From: Mycobacterium celatum
GTDB taxonomy: Bacteria; Actinomycetota; Actinomycetes; Mycobacteriales; Mycobacteriaceae
Length of the DNA: 64,000 bases
NCBI RefSeq assembly: GCF_002101595.1
Contig: NZ_LQOM01000028.1
Span: forward strand, 62,001 to 126,000
Direction of reading: 5' to 3'
The notes below the pieces were generated by a model. It saw only the letters and a program-made list of their open reading frames with translations, was not told the DNA's origin and ran no database searches. The position numbers were made by a program, and so were the translations under genes. Shown piece after piece: positions 42,562-53,588 of the stretch. Position 1 is the first letter of the stretch, and every line of letters begins with the position of its first letter.

Positions 42562-44198
42562 GTCCGAAAATTGATGTTGGCAATCTGCTGGCCCGCCAGG
42601 CGCAGGACATCGACACCCGGTATCACCCGGCTGCCGCGGTGCGGCGCCAGCTCAACAAGGTCTTTCCGACGCACTGGTCGTTCCTGCTCGGCGAGATCGC
42701 CTTGTACAGCTTCATCGTTCTGCTGATCACCGGCGTGTACTTGACGCTGTTCTTCGACCCGTCGATGACCGAGGTCACCTACAACGGCGTCTATCAACCG
42801 CTGCGCGGTGTGGAAATGTCGCGCGCCTACGAGTCCGCGCTCAACATCTCCTTCGAGATTCGCGGCGGGCTGTTCGTCCGCCAGATCCACCACTGGGCCG
42901 CATTGATGTTCGCCGCCGCGATCATGGTGCACCTGGCGCGCATCTTCTTCACCGGCGCGTTCCGCCGGCCGCGCGAAGCCAACTGGGTCATCGGCTCGCT
43001 GCTGCTGATCCTGGCCATGTTCGAGGGCTACTTCGGCTACTCGCTGCCCGACGACCTGCTCTCGGGTATCGGGCTGCGGGCGGCGCTGTCGTCAATCACG
43101 TTGGGAATGCCGGTGATCGGGACGTGGTTGCACTGGGCGCTGATGGGCGGTGACTTCCCCGGCAATATCCTCATTCCCCGGCTGTACGCGCTGCACATCC
43201 TGCTGATCCCGGGTGTCATCCTGGCGCTGATCGGCGTACACCTGGCGCTGGTGTGGTTCCAGAAGCACACCCAGTTCCCCGGGCCGGGTCGCACTGAGCG
43301 CAATGTTGTCGGCGTGCGGGTGATGCCGGTGTTCGCGGTCAAATCCGGCGCCTTCTTCGCGCTGACCACCGCCATCCTCGGCCTGATGGGCGGCCTGCTG
43401 CAGATCAACCCGATCTGGAACCTGGGTCCCTACAAGCCGTCTCAGGTTTCCGCGGGTTCTCAGCCGGACTTCTACATGATGTGGACCGAGGGCCTGGCCC
43501 GCATCTGGCCGGCGTGGGAGTTCTACTTCTGGCATCACACGATCCCCGGCGCGGTCGGCGTCGCGCTGATCATGGGCCTGGTTTTCGTGTTGCTGACCAT
43601 CTATCCGTTCCTGGAGAAGCGCCTCACCGGCGACTACGCGCACCACAACCTGCTGCAGCGGCCGCGTGACGTTCCGGTGCGCACCTCGATCGGCGCAATG
43701 GCGATTGCCTTCTACATGGTGCTGACGCTGAGTGCGATGAACGACATCATCGCGTGGAAGTTCCACATCTCGCTGAACGCGACGACGTGGATCGGCCGCA
43801 TCTCGGCGGTGGTGCTGCCGCCGCTGATCTACTTCGTCACCTACCGGTGGTGCATCGGGTTGCAGCGCAGCGACCGCGCGGTGCTCGAGCACGGGATAGA
43901 AACCGGGATCATCAAGCGGCTGCCGCACGGTGCCTACATCGAACTGCATCAGCCGCTCGGGCCGGTCGACGACCACGGTCACCCGATTCCGCTGGAATAC
44001 CAAGGGGCTCCGGTGCCCAACAAGATGAACAAGCTCGGCTCGGCCGGCTCGCCCGGCTCCGGCAGCTTGCTGTTCGCCGACCCGCCGTCGGAGGACGCGG
44101 CACTTCGGGAGGCGGCACACGCCGGCGAGCAGCGCGCTCTCACCGCGCTGCGGGAGCACCAGGACGGCTCCAACGGTTCGGTCAACGGCGAACACTGA
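42558..44198 (+). CDS. qcrB: Cytochrome b subunit QcrB
   Basis: Core cytochrome b of the bcc complex, with the menaquinol sites targeted by Q203-type inhibitors in mycobacteria. The 546-residue protein has b-heme histidines in [20 protein letters not shown] and [22 protein letters not shown], eight or nine helices and the quinol-site stretch [17 protein letters not shown]. It ends with an acidic/Gly-rich tail. ATG at 42558 overlaps the qcrA stop. It closes the ctaE-qcrCAB operon, convergent to the next minus-strand group across a 91-bp gap. Confidence 0.97.
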   Translation: MSPKIDVGNLLARQAQDIDTRYHPAAAVRRQLNKVFPTHWSFLLGEIALYSFIVLLITGVYLTLFFDPSMTEVTYNGVYQPLRGVEMSRAYESALNISFEIRGGLFVRQIHHWAALMFAAAIMVHLARIFFTGAFRRPREANWVIGSLLLILAMFEGYFGYSLPDDLLSGIGLRAALSSITLGMPVIGTWLHWALMGGDFPGNILIPRLYALHILLIPGVILALIGVHLALVWFQKHTQFPGPGRTERNVVGVRVMPVFAVKSGAFFALTTAILGLMGGLLQINPIWNLGPYKPSQVSAGSQPDFYMMWTEGLARIWPAWEFYFWHHTIPGAVGVALIMGLVFVLLTIYPFLEKRLTGDYAHHNLLQRPRDVPVRTSIGAMAIAFYMVLTLSAMNDIIAWKFHISLNATTWIGRISAVVLPPLIYFVTYRWCIGLQRSDRAVLEHGIETGIIKRLPHGAYIELHQPLGPVDDHGHPIPLEYQGAPVPNKMNKLGSAGSPGSGSLLFADPPSEDAALREAAHAGEQRALTALREHQDGSNGSVNGEH

Positions 44199-44289
44199 AC
44201 CAGCCGTCCGGGCCCCCATCTGCTGCGCGGCCGGCCCGACACAGTTGGATTGTCACGAATAGCGCGGTGGCCGTGAGGCTTTCGCGCGG

Positions 44290-44922
44290 CTAGTGCTGCG
44301 AGAGCGTGCGCCGCAGCCGCCGCACATGTTGCCACGGGATCACCGGCATGGTGACCGTCACAACCCCGGCGATCACGTACGCGCTCCAGGCGGCCCCCTG
44401 ATGTCCGACGGCCATCAGGTAGGTCGCCGTCGCGACCGCGATCAGCGCCACCCCCATCGCGGCCATCAGCGCCACGCTGCCACGCAGCCAGATTCGCTCC
44501 ACTGCCGCGTCCGGCAACCGCAGCGTGGTCAACCGCTCGGTGCGGGCCTGCTGGATCGCGTTGCGTGCCGGCGGGTGGCCTGGCCGTACCTGCTGGCCGT
44601 CCGCGCTGCGCGCCGGCACCACCACCGACCGCGCGGCGGCCTCGGGCCGCGTGGTGCGGCGGGCCCGCAGCAGCACCGGGATGGCCGCCAGGATGACCAG
44701 CGCCGAAACGACGATGATGACGTAGAGCACGGCCGACGAATGCGGGTTGCCGGTGCTCTCGTGGAAGCCGCGGCCCAAGTCGGCCAGTGCGACGACGGCG
44801 GCCACGCTCACGCCGACGAGCACCAGCCAGATCGCGGCGCAGACGCCGATCAGGATGCGGTCGCCGGTGGTCGGCGACATCGTGGACCAGCCGCGCGGGC
44901 CGGTGGAATATCTGTCGGCCAT
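44290..44922 (-). CDS. Membrane protein (Rv2197c homologue)
   Basis: Conserved mycobacterial membrane protein of unknown function, 210 residues, with four hydrophobic segments: ILIGVCAAIWLVLVGVSVAAVVAL, VLYVIIVVSALVILAAIPVLL, SVALMAAMGVALIAVATATYLMAV and AYVIAGVVTVTMPVI. A basic linker lies between helices two and three. ATG at 44922 overlaps the mmpS3 stop by one base (TGATG), so the two are translated together. Confidence 0.82.
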   Translation of the reverse strand: MADRYSTGPRGWSTMSPTTGDRILIGVCAAIWLVLVGVSVAAVVALADLGRGFHESTGNPHSSAVLYVIIVVSALVILAAIPVLLRARRTTRPEAAARSVVVPARSADGQQVRPGHPPARNAIQQARTERLTTLRLPDAAVERIWLRGSVALMAAMGVALIAVATATYLMAVGHQGAAWSAYVIAGVVTVTMPVIPWQHVRRLRRTLSQH

Positions 44923-45683
44923 CAGCAGCTCGTCTGCGGCGCGTTGTTTTCGTTCGACGACAAGACTTGGCCGTCGCTGGTGGTGATCGAGCAGTTCAAC
45001 CTGCTGACCCGGAACAGGCTGGATGCCTCCACCGATCCCACTTCCGACTGCGAGATCGGCGTGACCGTGATCGACCACGGGATGTAGACGTTGTGCTGGG
45101 TACGTCGCCGACCGGAGGCGTCGACGTAGGTCACCGAGATGATGTCGCCTGGCGCTTTGGTGCCGGTCACCGAGTAGGTGACCTGCCGCGGGCCGGCCGG
45201 CGTGGTCGTGGTCGGCGGCGGTGGCGCGGCGGACGAGGTCGCCGGCGGTGGCGCCGTGGTGACGATGATCTCGTCCTGCATCGGTGGCGTGGACGTGGGA
45301 GCGGTTTCGGGGGTGGCCAGTTTGTTGGTGTCGGTGCGGGCGAACAACAACGACACCGACACCACCAGAGCGATCGCCGCCACGATGGCGGCGATGCCCA
45401 CCACCCACGGCCAACGAGGCGGGGCGGCTTCCTCCTCGGCCGGCTCGTCGTAGCTGTCGTAGTCGTAGAGGTCGAGATCGACCGGCACATACGGACCGCT
45501 GGTGAAGTGCTCGGACTCGGGGGCCGAGTAGGCCCGCGAATAGATTTCGGTCTCGCTGGTCTGGACGCTGTCGTCGGCGTGGTTCCCGTCGTAGGCTTCT
45601 TCGTCGAAATCGTGGTCTTCGCTGGGCTCGACGCCGGGTTCCAGTTCCTCCGATTCCGGTCCTGGGGGATTCGGCCCGCTCAT
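44922..45683 (-). CDS. mmpS3: MmpS-family membrane protein MmpS3
   Basis: MmpS proteins are small accessory proteins of mycobacterial envelope transport; MmpS3 has no MmpL partner in its operon. The 253-residue protein has an acidic Tyr/Glu-rich cytosolic N-terminus (about 1-88), one helix ([24 protein letters not shown]), a Pro/Thr-rich spacer and the MmpS beta-sandwich with [21 protein letters not shown] and two C-terminal cysteines. The linker is shorter than in the roughly 299-residue M. tuberculosis protein. It is coupled to the Rv2197c homologue. Confidence 0.92.
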   Translation of the reverse strand: MSGPNPPGPESEELEPGVEPSEDHDFDEEAYDGNHADDSVQTSETEIYSRAYSAPESEHFTSGPYVPVDLDLYDYDSYDEPAEEEAAPPRWPWVVGIAAIVAAIALVVSVSLLFARTDTNKLATPETAPTSTPPMQDEIIVTTAPPPATSSAAPPPPTTTTPAGPRQVTYSVTGTKAPGDIISVTYVDASGRRRTQHNVYIPWSITVTPISQSEVGSVEASSLFRVSRLNCSITTSDGQVLSSNENNAPQTSC

Positions 45684-45754
45684 GTTTGCCTGTCCTGTCC
45701 GACTACATCACCAGCGCACGCAGCGTCGCGGCTGCATGGCCGAGTGCGCACTGC

Positions 45755-45760
45755 GATAAT
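45755..45760 (+). promoter_or_regulatory. -10 box GATAAT before a short leaderless ORF
   Basis: GATAAT is close to the bacterial -10 consensus and ends 7 nt before GTG at 45768, in the gap between mmpS3 and ctaF. Confidence 0.45.
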
Positions 45761-45767
45761 CCTCATT

Positions 45768-45836
45768 GTGCCTCGCAAACCCTACCCAACCGGCACAGGC
45801 ACGGCATTCCCGGCGACCTGGTCACGGATCAACTGA
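45768..45836 (+). CDS. Candidate 22-residue leaderless small ORF
   Basis: GTG at 45768 opens a short frame (MPRKPYPTGTGTAFPATWSRIN) that ends TGA at 45836, antisense to neither flanking gene. It lies in the 192-bp gap between mmpS3 and ctaF, divergent from mmpS3, with GATAAT 7 nt upstream as in leaderless genes. The peptide is basic and Pro/Thr/Gly-rich. It may be a real small gene or the 5' end of a small RNA; no homologue is known to me. Confidence 0.35.
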   Translation: MPRKPYPTGTGTAFPATWSRIN

Positions 45837-45875
45837 TGCCCCGATTGTGACCTTGCCAGTGACTGGTGGGCGCGG

Positions 45876-46295
45876 TCAGTGCTTCTCGGGACCGAGGTAG
45901 TACTCGAAGACCAGCCCGGCCGCCGAGCTCAGGATGAACACGACGCCGGCGACAATCAGCCAGGGCAACCACAGCGCGATGCCGACGGCGGCCACCGAGC
46001 CTGCCAGCGCCACCAGCACCGGCCACCAGCTGTGGGGGCTAAAGAAACCCAACTCCCCTGCGCCGTCGCTGATCTCGGCGCCCTCGTAGTCCTCCGGGCG
46101 GGTGTCGAGCCGGCGGGCCACAAACCGGAAGAATGTGGCGACGATCAGCGCCATCCCGCCGGTCAACACCAGCGCGGTGGTGCCGGCCCATTCCCCCCCG
46201 CCGGTCGCGAACAGTTGAGTGAGCACGCCGTAGAGCACCGCGGTCACGACAAAGAATGCGGCCACGAATTCGAACAGCCTGGCTTCGATATGCAT
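45876..46295 (-). CDS. ctaF: Cytochrome c oxidase subunit IV CtaF
   Basis: Small actinobacterial subunit of the aa3 oxidase, 139 residues, the same as in M. tuberculosis. Four hydrophobic helices are visible, with the conserved [23 protein letters not shown] start, [15 protein letters not shown] and [21 protein letters not shown] at 46295 lies 18 nt downstream of the ctaC stop, so ctaC-ctaF form an operon. Confidence 0.95.
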   Translation of the reverse strand: MHIEARLFEFVAAFFVVTAVLYGVLTQLFATGGGEWAGTTALVLTGGMALIVATFFRFVARRLDTRPEDYEGAEISDGAGELGFFSPHSWWPVLVALAGSVAAVGIALWLPWLIVAGVVFILSSAAGLVFEYYLGPEKH

Positions 46296-46313
46296 CGCTG
46301 GTTCCTGGCTTTC

Positions 46314-47366
46314 CTACTTACTCGCTTGGGGTGACCGCTCACCGCGGCGGGTTTCGAACGGGTGGGTGGTCTGGGCCAGCGGGGGCTGGTTGATCGCCTG
46401 CAGCGCTTGGGCGTTTGTCTTTCCCGCGATCCGCTGCTGCAGGTAGGCCTTGAAGTCGTTGGGCTGCACCACCCGAACCTCGAAGTTCATCATCGAGTGG
46501 TAGGTGCCGCACATCTCGGCGCAGCGGCCGACGAATGCCCCGGTCTTGGTGATCTCTGCGACCTGGTAGCGGTTCACCGAGTGGTTGGCCTCGGGGTCGG
46601 GCATCACGTCGCGCTTGAACAGGAACTCCGGCACCCAGAACGCGTGCACCACGTCGGCGGAGGCCAGTTGGAACTCGATCCGCTTGCCCGCCGGCAGCAC
46701 CAAGACCGGAATTTCGGTGCTGGTGCCCACCGTTTCGACTTTGTCGAAGTTCAGGTAGGTGCGGTCCGAGGTGTTGCGTCCGCGCACCGGGCCGACGAGT
46801 TCCTCCCCGTGCTTGTCCTTGCCTTCGGGCTTGGAGACCATCGCCGCCTTGCGCGCCGGGTCGGCACCGTCGTATTTGAGGGTTCCGTCCTTGAAATCGA
46901 CCTTCTGGTAGCCGAATTTCCAGTTCCACTGGAACGAGGTGACGTCGACGACGACCTCGGGGTCGGACGCCAGGTGCAGCATCCGCTCCTGCACCACGAC
47001 GGTGAAGTAGAACAGCACCGAGATGATCAGGAACGGTGTCACGGTGAGCACCAGCTCCAGCGGCATGTTGTAGCCGAATTGCCGGGGCAGTTCGGTGTCG
47101 GTGGCCTTCTTGCGGTGAAACGCCGCCGCCCAGAAGATCAGCCCCCACACGATGACCCCGACCACCAGCGAGGCGATCACCGCGCCGAGCCACAGCTCGC
47201 GGTTGCTCTCGGCCTCGTGGGTGATGCCGTTCGGCCAGCCCAGGCCAAGCACCTGCTGCCAGCTGCAGCCGCTGAGGGTGACCGCCAGCAGGCCCAGAGC
47301 GCCGGCCAGCAACGGCAGACGGAACCGACGGGAGCCTGCAGAACGGCCTGCCCCGCGAGGTGTCAC
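46314..47366 (-). CDS. ctaC: Cytochrome c oxidase subunit II CtaC
   Basis: Membrane lipoprotein subunit that holds the CuA centre. The 350-residue protein has a signal sequence with lipobox TLSGC (Cys about residue 34), two membrane helices ([22 protein letters not shown] and [20 protein letters not shown]), and the cupredoxin domain with VHAFWVPEF and the CuA loop [13 protein letters not shown] mycobacterial insertion rich in charged residues ([11 protein letters not shown]) interrupts the domain. Divergent from asnB. Confidence 0.96.
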   Translation of the reverse strand: MTPRGAGRSAGSRRFRLPLLAGALGLLAVTLSGCSWQQVLGLGWPNGITHEAESNRELWLGAVIASLVVGVIVWGLIFWAAAFHRKKATDTELPRQFGYNMPLELVLTVTPFLIISVLFYFTVVVQERMLHLASDPEVVVDVTSFQWNWKFGYQKVDFKDGTLKYDGADPARKAAMVSKPEGKDKHGEELVGPVRGRNTSDRTYLNFDKVETVGTSTEIPVLVLPAGKRIEFQLASADVVHAFWVPEFLFKRDVMPDPEANHSVNRYQVAEITKTGAFVGRCAEMCGTYHSMMNFEVRVVQPNDFKAYLQQRIAGKTNAQALQAINQPPLAQTTHPFETRRGERSPQASK

Positions 47367-47518
47367 CTTGGCGCCTCCTGTATCCCGAGCTGGGCCGACG
47401 ACCTCGGCCGCTCCCTGCAGCAGTCGAATACTACGCAGCGTAGACCACGGGGCCTAGCGCAGCCGCGCAGACTCCCCCTCCGACCGTTTGCCGGGTCTTG
47501 ACGGCATACTGGGGGCCG

Positions 47519-49438
47519 ATGTGCGGACTGCTGGCTTTCGTGGGTGCGGCCGCCCACGACGCCGCCAGCGCCGTGGCCGACGCGTCGCACCTGATGCGCC
47601 ACCGGGGCCCCGACGAGCCGGGCACCTGGGCCGACGACACCGTTGTGTTCGGGTTCAACCGGCTCTCGATCATCGACATCGCGCACTCGCACCAGCCGCT
47701 GCGATGGGGGCCGCCGGAATCCCCCGACCGCTACGTGCTGGTGTTCAACGGCGAGATCTACAACTACCTGGAGCTGCGCGCGGAACTCGCCGCCGACTAC
47801 GGCGCGGTCTTCGCCACCGACGGCGACGGCGAGGCCATCATCGCCGCCTACCACCACTGGGGCACCGACGCGCTGACCCGACTGCGAGGCATGTTCGCGT
47901 TCGCGCTGTGGGACGCGGTTGCAGGTGAATTGTTTTGCGCCCGTGACCCTTTCGGCATCAAGCCGCTGTTCGTGGCAGCCGGGACCGCCGGCACCGCGGT
48001 GGCCAGCGAGAAGAAATGCCTGCTGGAGCTGGCCGAGGTGATCGGGTTCGACACCCGCATCGACGAGCAGGCGGTGCAGCACTACACCGTGCTTCAGTAT
48101 GTGCCGGAGCCGGAGACCTTGCACCGCGGCGTACGGCGACTGGAATCCGGCTGTTACCTGAGGGTTCGACCCGGAGCCGCGCCCGAGACCACGCGCTACT
48201 TCGTGCCCCGGTTCGCGGTCGCGCCGATCACCCGCGGCACCGAGCAGGCCCGCTACGACGAGATCACCGCGGTGCTGGAGGACTCGGTGGCCAAGCACAT
48301 GCGCGCCGACGTCACCGTCGGCGCGTTCCTGTCCGGTGGCATCGATTCCACCGCGATCGCGGCGCTGGCCATCCGGCACAATCCCCGGCTTATCACCTTT
48401 ACGACGGGCTTCGAGCGCGAAGGGTTCTCCGAGATCGATGTGGCCGTCGCCTCGGCGGAGGCGATCGGCGCCCGGCACGTCGCCAAGGTGGTCAGCCCCG
48501 ACGAGTTCGTCGCCGCACTGCCCGAGATCGTCTGGTATCTCGACGAACCCGTGGCCGACCCGGCGCTGGTGCCGCTGTTCTTCGTGGCTCGTGAGGCCCG
48601 CAAGCACGTCAAGGTGGTGCTGTCCGGCGAGGGCGCCGACGAGCTGTTCGGTGGCTACACGATTTACCGGGAGCCGTTGTCGCTCAAGCCTTTCGACTAC
48701 CTGCCCGCCCCGCTGCGCCGTGGGGTGGGCAAGGTGTCCAAACCGTTGCCGGACGGCATGCGCGGCAAGAGCCTGCTGCACCGCGGATCGCTGACCCTCG
48801 AGGAGCGCTACTACGGCAATGCCCGCAGCTTCTCCGACGACCAATTGCGCGACGTGCTGCCCGGGTTTCGCCCGGAGTGGACACACACCGATGTCACGGC
48901 GCCGGTGTACGCACAATCGGCGGGCTGGGATCCGGTGGCCCGCATGCAGCACATCGACCTGTTCACCTGGCTGCGCGGCGACATCCTGGTCAAGGCCGAC
49001 AAGATGACGATGGCCAACTCCCTAGAGCTGCGGGTGCCTTTCCTGGACCCGGAGGTGTTCGCGGTGGCCTCCCGACTTCCGGTGCAGGCCAAAATCACTC
49101 GCAGGACAACCAAGTACGCGCTGCGCCGCGCGCTGGAGTCCATCGTCCCGGCGCATGTGCTCAACCGGCCCAAGCTGGGCTTCCCGGTGCCGATCCGGCA
49201 TTGGCTACGCGCCGGTGAACTGCTGGAGTGGGCGTGCGCGATGACGGATTCCTCGCAGGCCGGCCACCTGGTGGACATCGCCGCAGTGCGCCGAATGCTC
49301 GACGAACATCGTTGCGGCGCAACGGATCACAGCCGCCGCTTGTGGACGGTGTTGATCTTCATGCTGTGGCACGCGATCTTCGTCGAGCATTCCGTGGTGC
49401 CGCAGATCGCCGAACCGCACTACCCGGTGCAGTTGTAG
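47519..49438 (+). CDS. asnB: Glutamine-hydrolysing asparagine synthetase AsnB
   Basis: Makes asparagine from aspartate, glutamine and ATP; in mycobacteria AsnB-type enzymes have also been linked to envelope DAP amidation and lysozyme resistance. The 639-residue protein begins MCGLLAF, with Cys2 as the class II amidotransferase nucleophile, and has RHRGPDEPG, VFNGEIYNYLELR, the PP-loop FLSGGIDST and GEGADELFGGY. I chose ATG at 47519 because the Cys must follow the initiator; a longer frame from 47498 is excluded. A CATACT box lies 8 nt upstream, so it may be leaderless. Confidence 0.95.
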   Translation: MCGLLAFVGAAAHDAASAVADASHLMRHRGPDEPGTWADDTVVFGFNRLSIIDIAHSHQPLRWGPPESPDRYVLVFNGEIYNYLELRAELAADYGAVFATDGDGEAIIAAYHHWGTDALTRLRGMFAFALWDAVAGELFCARDPFGIKPLFVAAGTAGTAVASEKKCLLELAEVIGFDTRIDEQAVQHYTVLQYVPEPETLHRGVRRLESGCYLRVRPGAAPETTRYFVPRFAVAPITRGTEQARYDEITAVLEDSVAKHMRADVTVGAFLSGGIDSTAIAALAIRHNPRLITFTTGFEREGFSEIDVAVASAEAIGARHVAKVVSPDEFVAALPEIVWYLDEPVADPALVPLFFVAREARKHVKVVLSGEGADELFGGYTIYREPLSLKPFDYLPAPLRRGVGKVSKPLPDGMRGKSLLHRGSLTLEERYYGNARSFSDDQLRDVLPGFRPEWTHTDVTAPVYAQSAGWDPVARMQHIDLFTWLRGDILVKADKMTMANSLELRVPFLDPEVFAVASRLPVQAKITRRTTKYALRRALESIVPAHVLNRPKLGFPVPIRHWLRAGELLEWACAMTDSSQAGHLVDIAAVRRMLDEHRCGATDHSRRLWTVLIFMLWHAIFVEHSVVPQIAEPHYPVQL

Positions 49439-49468
49439 CCGTTCACTGCGTCCACCAGGCGCCCTACT

Positions 49469-50517
<1,049 letters not shown>

Positions 50518-50593
50518 CGCGGCGGCGGTCGCGCTTGCGCTAGCCTGCCTAGAGCAGCGTCGCCGGAGTCAACCAGCGTAGGAGAAGCCCCGA

Positions 50594-51277
50594 ATGCCCG
50601 GTCCGTACTCGCCGAACCATGGGGTCGGCGCCGACGGACCGCCGTTCACCGACCCGCACCCGAGCCAGCCCATCCCCAACCCCCAGGCGTACCCGCCGCC
50701 GTCGGAGACGGATCCGGGACAACCAACCGAAGCCGCGCCGCCGTCGGCCGCCTACCCGGGGCTGTTGCCGCCGCCGGTGCCCTACCGCAAGCGGAAGCGC
50801 AAGCGACTGGTCATCGGCGCGCTGGTGGCCCTGCTGGTGATCGCCGGGATGACGACTGCGATCGTCTACGGCGCGCGTCAGGGCGGATCCGGCTCGGGCG
50901 CAACGTTTTCGGAGCCGACGGCCAAGGCGGCAATTCAGGGCTATCTGAACGCGTTGCAACACCGCGATACCGAGGCGATTGCGCGCAACACGCTGTGCGG
51001 CATCTACGACGCGGTGCGGGACCGCCGATCCGACCAGGCGCTGGCCAAACTGTCCAGCGACACATTTCGCAAGCAGTTCTCCAGCGCGCAGGTGACTTCG
51101 ATCGACAAGATCGTGTACTGGTCGAACTATCAGGCGCAGGTGTTGTTCACCATGAGGGTGACCCCCGCCAGCGGGGGTCGGCCGCGCGACAACGTGCAGG
51201 GCATCGCGCAATTGCTGTTCCAGCACAACCAGGTGCTGGTGTGCTCCTACGTGCTACGCACAGCGGGCACGTACTGA
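50594..51277 (+). CDS. Proline-rich single-pass membrane protein (Rv2203 homologue)
   Basis: Function unknown; 227 residues. The N-terminal 60 residues are Pro/Tyr/Gly-rich and cytosolic, then a basic cluster YRKRKRKR, a membrane helix LVIGALVALLVIAGMTTAIVYG (about residues 72-93) and an extracytoplasmic domain beginning FSEPTAKAAIQGYLNALQHRDTEAIARNTLCG, which resembles the NTF2-like domains of other mycobacterial membrane proteins. Two cysteines (in NTLCGIYD and LVCSYVL) could pair. TAGCCT at about 50540-50545 may be its -10 box. Confidence 0.82.
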   Translation: MPGPYSPNHGVGADGPPFTDPHPSQPIPNPQAYPPPSETDPGQPTEAAPPSAAYPGLLPPPVPYRKRKRKRLVIGALVALLVIAGMTTAIVYGARQGGSGSGATFSEPTAKAAIQGYLNALQHRDTEAIARNTLCGIYDAVRDRRSDQALAKLSSDTFRKQFSSAQVTSIDKIVYWSNYQAQVLFTMRVTPASGGRPRDNVQGIAQLLFQHNQVLVCSYVLRTAGTY

Positions 51278-51288
51278 GTTCTCGCGCG

Positions 51289-51317
51289 GCGACCCGCTTC
51301 GCCGCGCTTGCGATCGC
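51289..51317. repeat. Shortened copy of the dispersed repeat between convergent genes
   Basis: GCGACCCGCTTCGCCGCGCT followed by TGCGATCGC matches both ends of the element seen in ftsW and rsmH but lacks its middle. It is the only copy here that is outside a coding region, in the 44-bp gap between the Rv2203 homologue and the ErpA-like gene. Confidence 0.75.
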
Positions 51318-51321
51318 TAGC

Positions 51322-51678
51322 TCAGTTGAACGAGTCGCCGCAGGCGCAGGACCCGGTGGCGTTCGGGTTGTCGATCGTGAAGCCCTGCTTCTCGATGGTG
51401 TCGACGAAGTCGATCGAGGCGCCTTGCACGTACGGCGCGCTCATCCGGTCGACGGTCAGGGTCACGCCGCCGAATTCCGCGGTCAGGTCACCGTCGAGGG
51501 AGCGGTCGTCGAAGAACAGGTTGTAGCGCAATCCGGCGCAGCCGCCGGGCTGAACCGCGATACGCAGCGCCAGGTCGTCGCGGCCCTCCTGGTCCAGCAG
51601 CGACTTCGCCTTGGCTGCCGCGGCGTCGGTCAGAATCACGCCGTGGGTCTTGGTGGCTGACTCGTCCTGAACGCTCAT
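51322..51678 (-). CDS. A-type iron-sulfur carrier protein (ErpA/HesB family, Rv2204c homologue)
   Basis: Transfers Fe-S clusters to target proteins. The 118-residue product, the same length as in M. tuberculosis, has the three conserved cysteines of the A-type family: GGCAGLRY and the C-terminal GSCACGDSF, with DDRSLDGDLTAEFGGVTLTVD and IDFVDTIEKQGFTIDNPNA between them. ATG at 51678 is preceded by TAGGGAGAAGCA. It lies just upstream of the respiratory and cofactor genes but shows no coupling. Confidence 0.93.
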   Translation of the reverse strand: MSVQDESATKTHGVILTDAAAAKAKSLLDQEGRDDLALRIAVQPGGCAGLRYNLFFDDRSLDGDLTAEFGGVTLTVDRMSAPYVQGASIDFVDTIEKQGFTIDNPNATGSCACGDSFN

Positions 51679-51728
51679 TGCTTCTCCCTAGATGTCAATG
51701 CGTCCCCTGGGCGCTGAAGCCCACTGCC

Positions 51729-52835
51729 TCAACGGTACCTTGTCGGCTCGCTATTCCCGAGTTGCGCGGCCGCCGCAGTGGCCAGGCCCATGAGCTGGTT
51801 GACCGCATCGACCAGGGCCAGGCGCACCGAACCGGCATAGTCGGCGATCGCGTAGGCCGCCAAAATGCCCGCCGACCGCTGCGCGGAGTCGTCGAGGCAG
51901 ACCTGGCCGGCCAGCACCAGCACCGGAAGTTGACGTGCCCGCGCGGCGGCCGCCAGCGACCCCACCACCTTGCCGTGCAGGGACTGCTCGTCCAACTGCC
52001 CCTCGCCGGTGACGATGAGATCGGCGGCAGCGATGTCGTCGGCCAGGCCGGTGTGCTCGGCGATGATCGCCGCCCCTGATGCGCACCGCGCGCCCAACGC
52101 GAGCAGCGCCGCGCCGATCCCGCCCGCGGCTCCGGCGCCCTGCTCGGCACTCACCTCACGTCCGGCGGCCGCGTCCAGCTCGGCGGCCCACGTGACCAGC
52201 CGCTGCTCCAGCTCGGCGACGGCGCGTGCGTCGGCGCCCTTCTGCGGCCCGAACACCCGGGCGGCGCCCCACGGCCCCAGCAGCGGGTATTCGACGTCGG
52301 AGGCGGCGACGAGCTCGACCCCGGCCAGCCGGCGGCGGGCCACGTCGAGTCCGCCGAGCTCGTCGACCAGGCCGCGGCCACCGTCGGTGCTGGCGCTGCC
52401 GCCCAGGCCGACCACAATGCGCGTCGCACCGGCGTCCAGCGCAGCGGCAATGAGCTGGCCGACGCCGCGGCTGTGGGCGGCCAGCGCGGTCTGCGGGGTC
52501 GGCGGCCCACCGAGCAGGGCCAGACCGCAGGCTTCCGCGCACCCCAGGTATGCCGTTGCCGAGGCGGGGTCGTACACCCACTCGGCGTCCACCTCGCCGT
52601 CCAGCGGACCCGACACCCGCAGCCTGCGGATCTCCCCCAGCCGGTCCGCCAGCACCGTGACGAACCCCGGGCCGCCGTCCGACTGCGGCGCGATGGTGAT
52701 TTGATCACCGGGACGGGCCCTGTTCCAGCCCGCGGCGATAGCTGCGGCGGCCTGCACGGCGGTCAGGCTGTCGCCGTAGGAATCGGGGGCGATCAGGACG
52801 CGCAGGGCGGAGTGCTCAGCCCCCGAGCCGCTCAT
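51729..52835 (-). CDS. Glycerate kinase family protein (Rv2205c homologue)
   Basis: Two-domain glycerate kinase of the GK-I/GarK type, phosphorylating D-glycerate. The 368-residue protein has [20 protein letters not shown] at the start (the family usually has DSFKGSLSA), [31 protein letters not shown] and [17 protein letters not shown]. Here Tyr-Gly-Asp replaces the common FKGS, so the usual N-terminal lysine is absent; substrate assignment is therefore less certain. I chose ATG at 52835 ([14 protein letters not shown]); the frame continues upstream antisense to the next gene. Confidence 0.85.
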   Translation of the reverse strand: MSGSGAEHSALRVLIAPDSYGDSLTAVQAAAAIAAGWNRARPGDQITIAPQSDGGPGFVTVLADRLGEIRRLRVSGPLDGEVDAEWVYDPASATAYLGCAEACGLALLGGPPTPQTALAAHSRGVGQLIAAALDAGATRIVVGLGGSASTDGGRGLVDELGGLDVARRRLAGVELVAASDVEYPLLGPWGAARVFGPQKGADARAVAELEQRLVTWAAELDAAAGREVSAEQGAGAAGGIGAALLALGARCASGAAIIAEHTGLADDIAAADLIVTGEGQLDEQSLHGKVVGSLAAAARARQLPVLVLAGQVCLDDSAQRSAGILAAYAIADYAGSVRLALVDAVNQLMGLATAAAAQLGNSEPTRYR

Positions 52836-52894
52836 TCCAGAGAATGTAGCGGCGGACCCGCAAAGGCGCATCACAACGCGGAACGCCTGCGAAG

Positions 52895-52900
52895 TAACCT
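52895..52900 (+). promoter_or_regulatory. -10 box TAACCT of the DUF3043 gene (leaderless)
   Basis: TAACCT fits TANNNT and ends 7 nt before GTG at 52908, consistent with a leaderless mRNA that could continue into cobU-cobT-cobS. Confidence 0.6.
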
Positions 52901-52907
52901 GGCGACT

Positions 52908-53582
52908 GTGAAGCTGCTCGGCCGCAAGAAAGACGAGACCGCTGCCTCGGAGGAGACCGACGCGGCCACGCCCGACGACGACATCGCCACCTCCTCGGCG
53001 TCTCGCGGGTCCCGCACCACCGCGCCGAAGGGCCGGCCCACACCCAAACGAAGTGATCGCCGTCGCGGCCCGGTCGCCCCGGCGCCGATGACCGCCGCGG
53101 AAGCCCGCGCCCGCCGCAAATCGCTGGCCGGGCCCAAGCTGTCCCGCGAAGAACGCAAAGCCCAAAGCGCCGCGCGCCGCGCCCAGATGTCCCAGCGCCG
53201 CGAGCGCATGATGGCCGGCGACGAAGCCTACCTGCTGCCGCGCGACCAGGGGCCGGTGCGCCGGTTCGTCCGCGACGTCGTCGACTCGCGCCGTAACGTG
53301 ATGGGACTGTTCATGCCGTCGGCGCTGGGGCTGATGTTCGTCATGTTCGCCGTTCCGCAGCTGCAGCTGTACATGTCGCCCGCAATGATGGCGTTGATGG
53401 TGCTCATGGTGATCGACGGGGTCATCCTGGGCCGCAAAGTCAGCCGGCTGGTTGACGAGAAGTTCCCGGACAACACCGAAAGCCGTTGGAAACTGGGGCT
53501 TTACGCGGCCGGCCGGGCTTCTCAGCTGCGCCGAATGCGCGCGCCCCGGCCGCAGGTCAAGCGCGGCAGCAAAGTCACCTGA
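52908..53582 (+). CDS. DUF3043 membrane protein (Rv2206 homologue)
   Basis: Actinobacterial membrane protein of unknown function, 224 residues. The N-terminal half is highly charged, with [20 protein letters not shown] and a PKGRPTPKR motif; two adjacent helices follow ([20 protein letters not shown] and [16 protein letters not shown]), then a conserved basic C-terminus [32 protein letters not shown] at 52908 (MKLLGRKK). cobU starts 6 nt after its stop, so it may share an operon with the cobalamin genes. Confidence 0.87.
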   Translation: MKLLGRKKDETAASEETDAATPDDDIATSSASRGSRTTAPKGRPTPKRSDRRRGPVAPAPMTAAEARARRKSLAGPKLSREERKAQSAARRAQMSQRRERMMAGDEAYLLPRDQGPVRRFVRDVVDSRRNVMGLFMPSALGLMFVMFAVPQLQLYMSPAMMALMVLMVIDGVILGRKVSRLVDEKFPDNTESRWKLGLYAAGRASQLRRMRAPRPQVKRGSKVT

Positions 53583-53588
53583 GCTGCC

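Noticed and set aside
47363..48952. Minus-strand ORF of 529 codons opposite asnB
   Set aside because: Shadow of asnB; no family features and no ribosome site that stands out.
53583..53588. Cobalamin riboswitch before cobU
   Set aside because: Only 6 bp separate the upstream stop from cobU, leaving no room.
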